A stretch of 64,000 nucleotides of DNA from Brachycybe producta (Eukaryota > Arthropoda > Diplopoda > Playtdesmida > Andrognathidae), in assembly GCA_036925085.1 (NCBI GenBank), contig JAUPFP010000023.1:2121778-2185777 (forward strand), written 5' to 3'. Below the pieces are notes generated by a model that saw only the letters and a list, made by a program, of their open reading frames with translations, was not told the origin of the DNA and searched no databases. A program made the translations under genes and the position numbers. Of the stretch, positions 24,280-37,913 are shown piece after piece (within the stretch, counting starts at the first letter, position 1; the number at the start of each line of letters is the position of its first letter).

Positions 24280-27200
24280 ATGAAGCAAGGTTGGCTATGG
24301 ATAGCCATATTAGTAGTTGGATTAGTAACCACACCAGCTGTGTTTAGCAATGATGCCAATGAAAACAGTGAGAATTTACCAGAAAGCCATGTTGAAGAAG
24401 TTACAGGACCACCGAATTTGGACAGTCCACCACCATCATCTATGTGTGTGCATTCCAGTCATCCAAACCACGAATGTATCTCCATTGAATCTTGTAATTC
24501 AACTCAGCGTGTTGTGACTCTACAGTGTGACATTGACGGCACCGTTTGTTGCCTATTTGGTAATGTAAAAAAATATTATAAAATTAGAAATACAAATGTT
24601 AAATTATTATATTTTTTGTGCACTTGTATTTACAGATAATTCAACACGAGAGGCAAGAGAATTAAGTGAAGAAGAAAAGAAAGAAGTTAACACTGCTCTC
24701 GATTCTGGACGTGAACAACTCGAGAAAAGAGACGAACTTGAAAAAGTTCTTAAAACAAAAGGTATACTGAAATAATTTTACTTGTTTTTTTTAAGTATTT
24801 TTATAGACGTTTAGAATGATGACAGACAAGCAACTTTCAGTGGTCGAGATAGACTGCAAAAAGTTGTCGGCGTGTGGCCAAAACCGACCACTCGAGTCGA
24901 CGACGACCGGCGATTGGGTAATGGTCCTAGTGTAGTTCGATGACTTGCAAAAAGTGGCCGTATAGAGTCGACTCCAGAGGTCGGTTTCGGCCACACACTG
25001 AACACTTTTAACAATCACCAAATCGACTAGAAAAAAATGCTCATCAGTGATCGCCCAAAACAGCTAGCTCACTTTCGAAACCTGGTTATTCCGCATTTCA
25101 GGAGCAACGTCACTAAATAGAAATTAAAAATGTGTTACAAACCGAAATCGTAGCTCAATAACTTACGCACTTTATCACACAGACCACTTTTGGTGGTCGA
25201 TTTCGACTGTAAAATGAAGTCGAGTTGTCACTCGTGTGCCAAGGTATGGCTTTTTTCAATAGCAATTCATTGCAACCACAGCCAAGCCACCTGCGACAAC
25301 ATCTTGCAGTCGAAATCGACCAACAAAAGTGGTCTGAGTGCCAATTAAAGCCCGTATTTTCCTGATGATATATTTCAAAATAAAACTTCTTATAGACAAA
25401 AATTAGAAAATGTCATCTGCTTAAAAAATAGACTATTTTCAAACTGCCATAATATAAAAAGCTTATTTTAAAACAGATCAACATGGAATTTACCTTTGAG
25501 TGGCTCAGCTAACTTGTTATACCAGCCTCATTTTAAAAAGAAGCTTGTGACGTCATAGTACGTCATACGTAAAAATTTAGTATCGTGTCATATAATCTGA
25601 ACATTTTCAAAAAGATTCTCGAATTCTTTCGATATTGTCCTTTTTATTAGATAAAATGACACAATTTTAAATTTTTCGTCAACCCCTATGACGTCACACG
25701 TTTCTTCTTAGGACGAGGCAGGTATACTTTCTAAAATACTTTCAAATATCCTTTAATTTTCTTCCTGCAAGACAGAATAACCAAAGGTGGAGAAGCGTTT
25801 AGAGTTATTTAAAATCAGCTTAAATTGATTATAATAATTTCAGATCTGTTTGTGAAACCCTACACAAGTGAAGGAATGTACAATGAATATTTGAACTCCA
25901 AAGACAACGCACTGGATGCAGAACGTGATAATTATGTAGTCTTTCAGGCTGTCAAATACTTATCATACAAGTAAAGACAATGTCAAAAGTACCGGTAATG
26001 GTTACGTTTATAGTTGGCACTTTATGCTGATGTCTAGCTACCCTCAAATTGTATACAGTTTAGGAAGGACTCAAACACGAAATGCTGACTACAAACGCAG
26101 CATAATCCAATTTCCTTGTTTTTCATATTTTAATTTTTTTTATCCATTTACAACAGGCTTCCTAATCCTACTGATGTATCGGACGCAGTGCAAAAATACA
26201 TGCAAGTATTTTTTTTTGTAACAAAATTTGAACAAAAATTGCCTGTTTTTGAGTTTACCGAACCTATGCCACTTGTTACATTCTTTAAATACTTACACAT
26301 CGCCGCACATTAATAAGATAAAACATTTAATAAAATCGTGTAATTATTACAGGAATGGAGACCAATCTTCTTTCGACGAATTATTCGCTAATTTTGACAT
26401 GCCATTTGGTGTTCCCAACGGTGAAACAATGGTACATACTCAATTTAATAATGGTGGGCAGGTGGTGGAATCTAGTTCGAACTATACAAGTGCGGGAACG
26501 AGCGGCGACTTCACTGACGGTCAAAGAGAAAGTCAAACGCGTCAAGGAAGAGCAAATGTTTACAGTGCAGGTTACGGCCAGAATTGCGCACCAGTCAAAT
26601 ATCGTTCGGTCGATGGCAGTTGCAATAACTTAAAGCAAAGTCATTATGGAAAATCATTCCGGGTTTACAACCGTCTATTGGCAGCTGATTATGGAGATGG
26701 TTAGTATGAATATAAGTGAAGCGTGTATTTCCAAAACGTTGTAAATGCCAAAATTTAGATTTTTCAAGAAATAGAAAAAACAAATTTTCTACTAAAAAAT
26801 TAAATTAAAGGCAAAAAATATTGTAATAGAATTTATAGGAAGCTAATAAATGAAGAGAATGGATTAAAAATTATTAATCAGTATTAGAATATTTTTTTTT
26901 AAAAAAATTTAAATTTCACTTCAGTTCCAAAATGTTGTAAATGCCAACATCACAACATAAAGTTCTCACTATAGTGACATTGTTGGCATTTACAACGTGA
27001 ATATAATCACCATAAGTGACTAGCCAGGTTGCTACTCGAATTGCTATTGGCTGTTATTATAATGGTATGACTTGCGAAACAATTCTACTTCAGTTTTTAC
27101 CACTAGGAACAGCACTTTCGTGACAAGCAAGTTATCGTACAAAATACATGGCGTTTACAACCCATTTTAGATTAAAAACGTATTTTATCCTTATGTGGCA

Positions 27201-30200
27201 TTTACAACGTTATGGAAATGCACGCTTCAAGTACTGCAAAACATTTATCAAGGTGTAAACTGAACAATATATTTCTAGTATTGAACTACCTTAAATTAAT
27301 ATAAACTTTGCAGTATGCACATTGCACATGCTTGGTAATTTGCCAATGACTGATGAAAATTTCTTTAGGTGTTGCGGCACCAAGAAGAGCTAAGGATGGT
27401 TCCTATCTTCCGAGTGCTAGATTGGTCAGCTCTAACATCGTCATTGATAAAAGTCATGTTTACAAACGTAATTCCTTAATGGCAATGCAATGGGGTCAAT
27501 TCATTGATCATGAAATGAGTTTCACTCCCATTTATAAAGGTGGATTTAAAATTGTTCAAAATATAACATTTACAATGCATAAATAATATTCTTATTAATA
27601 TTCACATAAAGCTCGAGGAACACACGGCATTTTGTGTTGTGCTCCAGAGATCTACAATAATCCCAAACTATTGCATCCAGAATGTTATCCGATTCAGATT
27701 CCAGAAAATGATTACTTTTATAAAAATCATAGATATGCACATCAATCAAGGTGCATGGAATTTGTCAGGTCATTGGCTGGGCCAACTAGCTATGGAGATA
27801 AATATGGTGGTAAGTTTACGAAAAATAAAAATGCCGAAACAATTTGAAATAGAAATTTGTTATTTCACTTTTTAATTTCATTTTTATATTTAAAATAGGA
27901 AAACGACAACAATTAAATCAAGTATCTTCCTACATTGATGGTTCCCTTCTTTATGGTTCATCTTATGATGATTTAAAAGTTTTGAGAAGTTATAATAAAG
28001 GTAATTTTTTTTTTGCAATGGATTGGTGAAAAATCTTTTCAGAAAAATTTCAGATGTAAAAAGCCTTTGATATTTTACAATACAGGTCAATTGAAATCTC
28101 AGCTACTTCGTGGAAAGGAATACATTCCGTTGGAAATTGATCGTAAATGCACGGATCAATCACTCTGTGTCCGTGTGATAACGGGTAACTTCGAGAAATT
28201 TTAAGATAACACGATTAACACAAAAAATCGGATAACGCGAAATATAATTTCTGTTTGGTCCTTTAGATAATCATAAATTGTTTTCTTTTAACACGAAATT
28301 CGTTTAAGATCGTTTTTGAACACCTGAGTTTTCAATAATAATAATAATAACTCTGATTTTTCTGTCTTTCAGAAGAGCAAAATTAAGAAAAATTAGAAAG
28401 TGTTTTAGAAACTGGAAGGGTAGTTCAATCACTTAAGAGAATTTTTTATATCTTTCAAAATAAACCTTTTATAGACAAAAATTAAAAAATATCGTCTGCT
28501 TTAAGTTGTGTCACAAAAAGCTTATTTTGAAAGATACCCTTCTTAGTTTCTAAAACACATTCAAGCTTTTCTTCATTTTGCACCAGAAAAACAGAATATA
28601 ATCAGAATTCGAGAAGCGTTTACACTTTAAAACCACCTTAACACAAAAATTGTCCCAGTCCGTTCCATTTCGTGTTAAACGGTTTCCGCTGTAATTAGGC
28701 TTGCCTCCTGTGGAGGACAGTCCTCTACTCGGAAGAAATGTCCTTCGGCCAGGACCGTCCTCCACGAACGTATTTAAGTTTTTATAAAATTTATTGTGTG
28801 GAGGACATGTTTGCCTTCGTGGAGAAAGGTCCTGACCGGAGGAAGTTTCTTCCAAGTGGAGGACTGTCTTCCACAAAGGAGGAAAGCCTAGTTGTAATAT
28901 TAATAAGTTAATATAATGTGTTTTATGTGTAATCAATCATATAGGTGACTCTCGAGCCAATCAACATCCCTGGCTGACTGTAATGCACAACCTTCTTCTT
29001 CGAGCACACAATTATTACGCTTACGAACTGGCCGCTTTAAATCCTCATTGGGATGATGAATATGTGTACCAAGAAACTAGACGAATCATCGCGGCACAAT
29101 TACAACACATTACTTACAATGAATTCTTACCATCATTATTTGGTACATAAAAAAATTAATGAGAAACTTTTAACGGTTATTTTTTTTGTGTGTGCAAATT
29201 TTGCTTAGACATAGATGCAAAGATTCAAGTAAATAGTTTTCTTAGCTGCACCTTTTAAAAATAAATTCAAAGTTTACTTGAAAATTGACGCGTTAAAGAT
29301 TCGAATGGTAGCATTTTTATGTAGATATCTTTCAAAATATACTTTATATTTCAGTTTAAAAAAGACAAAAAACCTCGTTTCTGATTGCTAATTTGCAACA
29401 AAATATAAAAGAAAAATCGTCGTTTAGAAGTTCTCATGAAGAGTTTATTTTGTAAGAGATCGTCATAAAAATGCTACCACTCAATTCATTTTTACTTTTC
29501 AACTTTCAAATACATCGTGAATTTATTTTAAATTTATTAATTTTAATTAATTCTAAATAGAATTCACAAAATAAAACCACCATAAAATCTGCTTAAAATG
29601 TTTTATGATAAGAAGAAATTGAAAGTTTATTAGAAACTAGAAAGGTAGCTTGAATTACATAATAGTATTTTCAGGTAATATATCTTTCAAAATAACTTTT
29701 TATAACTATTGTCTACATAAAAAAAATGTTGCATAAAAAACTTATTTTAAAAATAAAATATCCTTAAGTGACTGAGCTACCCTTCTAGTTTCTAAAAAAA
29801 TACTTTTAAGTTCTCTTCATTTTGCTCCTGAAAGAAGCAACAATCAAGAAACCTTTACACTTCAAAAATTGCACCTAGAAATTATTTGTATAATTTCTAT
29901 ATTTTGTGTATTAGGTTATGAATTTTTAAACCAATACGGTCTCGGATTAAAAAAATACGGATACTCCAATGATTACGATGAATACATCAATGCGGGATCG
30001 TTAAACGAATTTGCAGCAGCAGCCTTCAGAGTTGGCCATTCATTGATATACGTGAGAAATCTGCTTTCAAACGATAAATCAAAGTAAACTAATCAAATAA
30101 TATTTGCGGATTATTCCCTGAAGGATAACATCGAATATCGCAGTCGAGATTACGGAAACGGCGATTTGGGAAAGTTGAGAGATCATTACTTCACTGCTCA

Positions 30201-33200
30201 TGAATTACACGATGAGGGAGAAGCTGACAAATATTTGCTCAGTCTGATGTCGCAATGGCCCGAACGAGCAGACGTTTCGGTTACAAAAGAGGTAAGGAGT
30301 TCAAGCAAAAACCAGCTTTTATTTTAAATGATTTGTTTTTCCTTTCATTTTCGAAGGTTACAAACTATCTGTTTAAGACAAAGAATGCAACATATGGGAT
30401 GGATTTGGTGTCTCTGAATATTCAGAGAGGCCGAGATCACGGTTTGCCATCGTATAACGAATACAGAAAACTCTGCGGACTTAAAAAAGCTTACAGTTTC
30501 GACGATCTGTACCCTTCGATTGATTTAGACGTAATCTCGAAGTTGAAGTACCTCTACAAGTATAAATAAAAACGTCTTCTTCGTAAAAATCAAATGTTAA
30601 TAATACAATAAATCGCATTTCAAATAGGTCTGTAGATGACATTGACGTTTACATCGGAGGTATTGCTGAGAAACATAACCGTTATGCCATATTAGGACCA
30701 ACATTTTCTTGCATCATTGCAAATCAGTTTCGAAGAGTGAAAAGAGGTGACCGGTTTTGGTATGAATTAGGTGGGCAACCGTCATCATTCACTGCAGGTA
30801 ACCAAAAACGAAGGTGCAAAACGTCACGCAAGCTTTTTTTTTTTTTAGAAACAACATTATGAAAAAAATCAAATTTGTTACAAAACTAGAATAGTAGATG
30901 ATTATGCTTTTTCATTATGATATCTTAAAAAACAAGCATTTTATAGCAGTTTGAAAATGACCCGTTTCTAGGTTTTTCCATTGACATTTTATGAAAAACT
31001 ACTTTCGCCTTTTTCAAACTGTCGTACCACGTATTCTAGTTTCTGAAACACTTTGAATTTTTTTTTGTAATGTTTCTCCTGAAAAACCTTGTGTGTCGTT
31101 TGTGATAACTAATTTTTCCCATAACCTCGGGTGTTGAATTCAACTATCCAACCACCTGAACTATTTTTTTTACCTTACAGAACAACTGCAAGAGATCCGT
31201 AAAACAACACTTGGTTCTGGAATCTGTTTGTTCGCAGACAAAATTAATTATGCCCAAAAATGGGTCTTTAGGTCTCCATACAGCGGGTACGTGTTCGTGT
31301 TGCAATTCATAATGTTGAAACAAAGATTTGACTAACATTGTTCTTTGTTAGAAATCCGATTGTTCCCTGCAAATCACATTATCGACTTGATTTAACAAAA
31401 TGGAGACAGTCTTCAAACAGAGGTTATGGAGGAGCACCTGCTCCAAAATACGATACTACTGTTTTACATAGTGGACCAGCATCAGAATACAATCCTGCTT
31501 ACGGAGCAGATTCCGAATACGGTGGAGATGGAAATCTTTACATTGCTACTGGAACTTACAGTGGACCTGCATCACAATATGAGGGAGCTTTTGCTTCTGA
31601 ATATGATCAAGAAAAACCTGGAGCAACATATGGTAGTAGTGGATCTGTACCAGCCTATGACAGCATTGGTAGTGGATACAGTGGACCGGCCCCAGCCTAT
31701 GACAGTGCTGGAAGTGGATATAGTGGACCTGTTCCAGCATATGACAGTGCTGGAAGTGGATACAGTGGACCTCCTCCAGCATACGATAGTGCTGGAAGTG
31801 GATACAGTGGACCTGCTCCAGCATATGGTAGTCCTGGAATTGGATACAGTGGACCTGCTCCAGCATATGACAGTGCTGGAAGTGGATACAGTGGACCTGC
31901 TCCAGCATATGGTAGCCCTGGAATTGGATACAGTGGACCTGCTCCAGCATATGACAGTGCTGGAAGTGGATACAGTGGACCTGCTTCAGCATATGGTAGC
32001 CCTGGAATTGGATATAGTGGACCCGCTCCAGCATATGACAGTGCTGGAAGTGGATACAGCGGACCTGCTTCAGCATATGGTAGCCCTGGAATTGGCTACA
32101 GTGGACCTGCTCCTGCATATGATAGTGCTGGAAGTGGATACAGTGGACCCGCTCCAGCATATGACAGTGCTGGAAGTGGATACAGCGGACCTGCTTCAGC
32201 ATATGGTAGCCCTGGAATTGGCTACAGTGGACCTGCTCCTGCATATGATAGTGCTGGAAGTGGATACAGTGGACCTGCTCCAGCATATAGTAGCCCAGGA
32301 ATTGGATATGTTGGACCTGCTCCAGCATATGACAGTGCTGGAAGTGGATACAGTGGCCCTGCTCCAGCATATGACAGCACTGGTAGTGGATACAGTGGAC
32401 CTGCTCCAGCATATGACAGCTCTGTTGGTGGATACAGTGGACCTGCTCCAGCATATGACAGTGCTGGAATTGGCTACAGTGGACCTGCTCTAGCATATGA
32501 CAGCACTGTTAGTGGATACAGTGGACCTCCTCCAGCATATGGTAGCCCTAGAAGTGGATACGGTGGACCAGCCCCAGCATATGATAGTACCGGTAGTGGA
32601 TACAGTGCACCTGCTCCAGCATATGACAGTGCTGGAAGCAGTTATAGTGGACCTGCTCCAGCATATGACAGCACTGTTAGTGGATACAGTGAACCTCCTC
32701 CAGCATATGGTAGCCCTGGAAGTGGATACAGTGGCCCTGCTCCAGCATATGACAGTGCTGGAAGTGGATATAGTGGTCCTGTGCCGGCATATGACAGTGC
32801 TGGTAGTGGATACAGTGGTCCTGTGCCAGCATATGGCAGTGCTGGAAGTGGATACAGTGGACCTGTGCCAGCATATGACAGTGCTGGAAGTGGATACAGT
32901 GGACCTGTGCCGGCATATGAAGGTGGTTCTAGTTACAGCTCAAGTTCATCTTATGACAGCAGAGCACCATATAGTGGCGGAGCCTCATACAATTCACCTG
33001 GCTACACTCCTGAACCATATGCAGCAGGATCATATGGAGATAGAAACAACCCCTCTTATGGAGAGTCCAGTCACAGCAGTTCTGACTCAAACTGGGGTCT
33101 GGTGCTGGCTAGAGAAGGTGGTGAAAGAAAAAGATCATACCCTGAACCTGGTTATGGTTACGGTAGCCCTGGTTATGGTTATGATGGTCCTGAGTATGGT

Positions 33201-36200
33201 GCTGAGACAAGTGCTTATGGTGCTGCATCTAAATCGGCTTATGACAGTGCATCCAAAGCGAGCAGTGACTATGACAAGTCAAAGAGTGATTCGTATAATG
33301 CTGACGCAAGGGCATACGACAAAGCAGCCTCATCTTACGGAGCAAGTAAAGATGCTTACAAAGATAAAGATTCCTCCAAGAAATATGCTGAAGCAGACTA
33401 TTATGGTAAAGGAGCAACGTATGGAGATCGTAAATATGCTGCCAATCGTAAATACTACGCATCTAGATATGGAGCTACAAGAGGTTACGAAGATAGCGTT
33501 TATAGTTCTGATCGGTATTCCGCAGAAAAAGCCAAAGCTGACCACAAGGAATACGGAGCTGCTGCATCTCATGACAAGTCTGCTTATGATGCAAGTTCAT
33601 ACGGAGCAAAAGCTAAGGCCGACAGTTACTCTAAAGAAACAGATTCTGCTGCTTCCAAAGCAGAGCATGACAGTGCTTACGATGCAGGCTCCAAATCTAG
33701 TTACGATAGTGATGCCAGTTCTGCCTCCAGTACAACCTATGTTGCTAAACCAACTTATGAAGGTCCCAATTATGATTCTGGCTACTCAGGTAGCGAGTCT
33801 ACTTATGGTGGAAGTTACCCAAGTGGACCTAGTTACAAAGATAGCAGTCCTTCGTACAGTGGCTCAAGCTATGACACCGGTTACTCAGGTAGTGATTCAA
33901 GCTATGGAGGTGGTAGTTACCCAGGATATAGTGGATCCAGTTATGGAGAAGGCGGCCCGGGTTATGGTGGTGCCAGTTATAGTGGTTCAAGCTATGACAC
34001 CGGCTATTCAGGTGGTGATTCCTATGGAGGCGGTTACCCAGGATATAGTGGACCCAGTTATGGAGAAAGCAGTCCAGGGTACAATGGCCCTAGTTACGAT
34101 ACGAGTTACACAGGTAGCGAATCTAACTACGGAGGCAGTTCAGGCTATAGTGGACCCAGTTATGAAGGAAGTGGCCCTGGATACAGTGGACCAAGTTATG
34201 GAGGAAGTGGTCCTGAGTACAGCGGACCCAGTTATGAAGGAAGCGGACCCAACTATGGAGGAAGCGGTCCTGGGTACAGTGGACCAAGTTATGGAGGAAG
34301 TGGCCAAGCATATAGGGGACCTGCAGGTTACGGCCCACAATATGGTTCCTCAGGTTACAGTGATCGGTACACGAGATCACATGATAGTCCAGTTGATGGT
34401 AGCAATATAAATGGAACCGAAATCGAGACTTCATCACTAGATAACAATAACAGAACTGATGAGAATATTAACGAAATAGAACAACCCTTATTTCAATCTA
34501 ACACAACGACTGATGGTGAAACTGTTGTGACTAATTCCACATCCTTTGAAGACACCGAAAATAAAGAGCGAAAGGAAAGAGCATATCCATATACATCTGG
34601 AGTTGGATATGGAAGCTCTCGAGGGTATGAAGGATACGCTGAACCATCATCTGCATCGGCAGCCTACGTAAATAAAGCTTCGTATGACAGTGCCTACAAA
34701 GCCAGTGCTGACCGTGATAAGGCTAAATCCAGCGCCTCTTACTCCGAAGCTGATTCCTACGATAAAGAAGCTGCACGATATGGTGCTGCTAGAGATTCTT
34801 ATGCAGCAGCTGATTACGGCAAGAAACATTCGGAAGCAGATTACTATGGGAAGGATGCTGCATATGGTGACAGAAGATACGGTGCCAGACGAAAGTATTA
34901 CGAGTCATCGTATGGCGCAAAAAAAGCATTTGAAGACTCTGTGTATAGTGCTGATAAGTATGGCGCACGTCACGCCAAGGGAGATCACAAAGAATACGAT
35001 GCAGCAGCTGATCACAAAAAAGCTTCTTACGATGCAAGCTCATATGGTGCAAGAGAAAAGGCCGACGATTACGACAAGAAAACGGGATCAACGTACTACA
35101 ACAAAGAACATGACGATGCTTATGCAGCCAGCAGTAAAGACAGTTACAAAAAAACCGCTGCATCTGAAGAAAAATCTGTTCCGACTTATACACCACCACC
35201 TACGTATTCGGCACCACAAACTTATCCAGCACCTACTTATGCGGCACGAAAACCATCATATGATACCGGCTATGATGCAGGCTCAAGCTATGGAGACAGT
35301 AGATATGCCGGGGGACCAGTGTATGATTCGGGATATGGAAATCGTGGATATGGAGAAGGAGAAGCGAGTTATCCCTCTGCTGGATATTCAGGCAGTTCCA
35401 GCTATGGAAGTAATCCACCTTATGGAAGTAACCCACCTTATGGACGTGGTGCATATGAAAGTGGCCCAAGTTATGGGAGAAATTACGGTGGCGACTCCAG
35501 TTATGGTAGTGGATACGATCAACGTTACCCGAGATCTCACACTGACAAAAATAATTCAGAATCAAATACAGGCCTTGAAGTAGAAGATCAAACTGATAAG
35601 ACAGTTGAATTGGCTCCACACCATGAAACAAATTCTAGCGGTATCGCTGATGGCAACGAAGAAAGTTCTTTCCATGAAACAAACAGCGATTTGGAAATGG
35701 CAGACTCAGTAACACATAATGGCACCGATAGCGGAGACGAGGAAATGAGCAATCGACAAGAAAGAGCTTACGGTGGATATGGTCCATCATATGAACCAGC
35801 CTATGAATCTGCATCATATGCTTCTAAGGCCTCTTATGACAGTGCCTACAAAGGTAATACTGACCATGATGCTGCAAAATCAAGTGCAGCTGATTCTAAA
35901 GTTAGATACTACGACAAAGAAGCTGCACGATATGGCGCTGCTAGAGATTCTTACGCAGCAGCTGATTACGGCAAGAAACACTCTGAAGCGGACTACTATG
36001 GGAAGGATGCTGCTTATGGCGACAGAAGATACGGTGCCAGACGGAAGTATTATGAGTCGTCGTATGGCGGAAGAAAAGCATTTGAAGACTCTGTGTACAG
36101 TGCTGATAAGTATGGTGCACGTCACGCCAAGGGAGATCACAAAGAATACGATGCAGCAGCTGATCGCAAAAAAGCTTCATATGATGCAAGCTCATATGCT

Positions 36201-37400
36201 GCAAGAGAAAAGGCAGATGACTACGATAAGAAAGCGGGATCAACGTACTACAGCAAAGAACATGACGATGCTTATGCAGCCAGCAGTAAAGACAGTTCCA
36301 AAAAAACTGCTGCAGCGGAGGAAAAATCTGTTCCAACTTATACAGCACCTGCAACCTATTCGGCACCCGCAACCTATTCGGCACCTGCAACCTATTCGGC
36401 ACCCCCAACCTATTCGGCACCACCAACATATACAGCACCAGCGCCAGTTACCTATTCAGCACCAAAGCCATCGTATGATAGTGGCTACGACGAAGGTCCC
36501 AGTTACGGTGGTTATCGAGGAGGATCCAGTTATGGTGGAGATAGCTATGGAGGTGGTTATAGGCAAGGAGAAGGAAGATATGGAGGCGGACCCAGATATG
36601 GCGGTCGATATGATCAACGGTATCCGAGATCTCACAAAGAAACTGAGGGTTCTTCCAACGTAGAATCAGAAATGGATGTTGATAGACAAATCGATGGAAT
36701 AATGAAAGAAATTCAGCACCATGCAAAGAACTCTACTAATAAGAAAACGAGTAATGAAAGAACTTACAGCGAAACAACGTATCCTCCAACCACGCTTAAA
36801 CCTTACGAATTAGAAATGAATAACGACACTACAAGTGACGCCGCATTCCCGTATGTCAATACAACTACTGACCAGAATGAAGAAACTAGCGATCGCAAAG
36901 AACGATCGTACGGACAAGACTCCGATTCCTACAGTGGATCACAACCAGCCTACGAATCTGCTTCCTATGACAAGGATGCTGCAGCGAAAGAAGCTTCTAA
37001 TACAGCTGATTACGACAAGAAAGACACTACAGCAGATTATTCGGCAAAAGACGTCGCTAAGGATGGTAACAAATACGGTGCGAGGCGGAAGTACTACGAG
37101 TCATCATTTGGAACAAGAAAAGCCTTTGACGATGCCATTTACGATGCTGACAATGATGACAAACAGGTGGCAACCGGAGACAACAAGGAATATGATGCCA
37201 CTGAAGATCACAAAAAGGATTCCTACGATTCAAGTTCGTATGATACTAAAACAAAAGTTGATGACTACAACAAAGAGAGCGGAACAACCTACAGCAGTTC
37301 CGAACATGACGATACTTACAATGTAGATAGAGAAGAAAGCACTGCAACAGCTGCTGATACCTACGAGGAACAAACACCAGCTGCAGTGTACAGTGCTTGA
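24280..37400 (+). CDS. Peroxidase B: secreted haem peroxidase fused to a ~2000-residue Tyr-rich repeat tail
   Basis: Predicted 2826 aa. Exons 24280-24559, 24636-24761, 25844-25970, 26353-26699, 27369-27539, 27612-27809, 27899-28000, 28086-28184, 28945-29142, 29915-30051, 30124-30291, 30357-30559, 30628-30797, 31181-31286 and 31352-37400 sum to 8481 nt in frame. Parts: signal peptide ([19 protein letters not shown]); CLIP-like six-Cys domain ending TVCCLFG; peroxidase domain at about residues 255-825; tail. Distal His ~341 lies in QFIDHE, where the usual second Asp of DHD is Glu. Distal Arg ~487 is in GDSRANQH, where the haem-linking Glu is Gln. The usual REHN motif is [13 protein letters not shown], proximal His ~591 (FRVGHS) and RGRDH are present. 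The single-exon tail has about 30 units of [14 protein letters not shown], then four conserved modules separated by acidic spacers between Arg-x-x-Arg sites. I infer a peroxidase carrying its own dityrosine substrate. Whether the core is active is uncertain. Confidence 0.92.
24817..25010. repeat. Degenerate repeat of the GGTCGA/GGCACACAG family
   Basis: In intron 2 of peroxidase B. GACAGACAAGCAACTTTCAG, GTGGTCGAGATAGACTGCAA and inverted partners near 24940-25000. Diverged relative of 18631-18777. Confidence 0.5.
25190..25350. repeat. Inverted repeat, ACTTTTGGTGGTCGA family
   Basis: Left CAGACCACTTTTGGTGGTCG; right complement CGACCAACAAAAGTGGTCTG. It is nested in a foldback element that spans about 25076-25500. 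Confidence 0.65.
28205..28695. mobile_element. Tc1/mariner-type MITE split by a foldback element
   Basis: In intron 8 of peroxidase B. Left part AACACAAAAAATCGGATAAC, right part CGTGTTAAACGGTTTCCGCT then GTA. A foldback element (about 28331-28645, with TTTTAGAAACTGGAAGGGTA and GAAGCGTTTACACTTTAAAA) lies between them, so the foldback insertion is the younger event. Confidence 0.6.
28690..28890. repeat. Inverted repeat with GTGGAGGACAGTCCTC arms
   Basis: In intron 8 of peroxidase B. AGGCTTGCCTCCTGTGGAGG and AGTCCTCTACTCGGAAGAAA pair with TTTCTTCCAAGTGGAGGACT and AGGAAAGCCT at 28850-28890. Another small non-coding palindromic element. Confidence 0.6.
29200..29870. repeat. Two adjacent foldback elements in intron 9 of peroxidase B
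   Basis: First about 29200-29590, second about 29590-29870. Both carry the family core (ATCTTTCAAAATA, TTATTTTGTAAGAGATCGTC or TTATTTTAAAAATAAAATA, TTCTAGTTTCTAAA). The second ends near ACACTTCAAAAATTGCACC. Confidence 0.6.
30835..31130. repeat. Partial TTAAGGTGGCTGAAT-family foldback in intron 13 of peroxidase B
   Basis: Core sequences AGAAACAACATTATGAAAAA, TTTTATAGCAGTTTGAAAAT and GACCCGTTTCTAGGTTTTTC match 2327-2740 and 14501-15083. Confidence 0.6.
31644..32920 (+). repeat. 14-residue tandem array (42-bp unit, ~30 copies) in the peroxidase B tail
   Basis: Consensus [15 protein letters not shown] second form, [14 protein letters not shown], alternates with it between units 5 and 16, giving an 84-bp higher-order period. 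Each unit has two Tyr. It resembles elastomeric or adhesive structural proteins in composition (Gly, Pro, Ser, Tyr). The array stops at [18 protein letters not shown]. Confidence 0.95.
33205..37400 (+). repeat. Four conserved Tyr/Ala/Lys/Asp modules and acidic spacers in the peroxidase B tail
   Basis: Modules at about 33205-33760, 34660-35200, 35800-36340 and 36945-37390. Each has the same order of motifs: [67 protein letters not shown], then PTY/YSAP and GGSSYGG stretches. Spacers are 34377-34580 (68 aa), 35535-35765 (77 aa) and 36630-36905 (92 aa). They are acidic, carry N-glycosylation sequons (for example NGTE, NSTS, NSSG) and are bracketed by RYTR or RYPR and by RKER or RQER. A further RKR precedes module 1, at about 33130. 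Module 4 is diverged and the protein ends in it. Confidence 0.9.
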
Positions 37401-37561
37401 AATTCCTATTAGGGCAGAAAACCAGTTTACAGAAGTCCAATCGATACAGAAATGTGGTTCATACAACGACTATCGTAGTCATTATAGCTAAATTTGCCTG
37501 TTTCTTATTCTGAAAATAATTTATAGTTTAAAAAATATAAACATGTCCACTACTGTATGAA

Positions 37562-37567
37562 AATAAA
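37562..37567 (+). terminator. Polyadenylation signal of peroxidase B
   Basis: AATAAA 162 nt after the stop codon. Confidence 0.7.
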
Positions 37568-37913
37568 GACTTAAATATTCTTGGTTTTATCTAAAAAAAA
37601 AGTGTGTTGATTTTTGTCAAATAAAACATTATTTAAGATTTAATAATATGCTTTCAATTCTTTCATTTGTCGTAAATTTATCTATAAAAAGTTTATAAAA
37701 ATCGATGCTATGCAAATACGCTAATATACACTAATCTAGAGATGAAGACCGGAGTTGTCACACTTTTCAGATTTAAATTTTTTAAATTAGGCAAAATTTT
37801 GTAGCGTAATAATAGTCAAAGACAGAAAAGGACGGCTTTAGAGCCTTTTTACAAGAGTCATTTTTTAGTTATTCGAGTCGGACATGACGATCGGTAGTTG
37901 GGGTTGTCATTGA

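Noticed and set aside
26157..26205. Possible extra exon of peroxidase B ([16 protein letters not shown]) between exons 3 and 4
   Set aside because: It has an acceptor and a donor, but its length (49 nt) breaks the frame into the next exon. None of the other donors tried gives a multiple of three, and C has no counterpart.
31426..34410. Long Leu/Met/Val/Asp-rich frames overlapping the B tail
   Set aside because: Shadow of the +1 frame of the tandem repeat. The main frame continues the peroxidase exon chain and has the expected stop and poly(A) signal.
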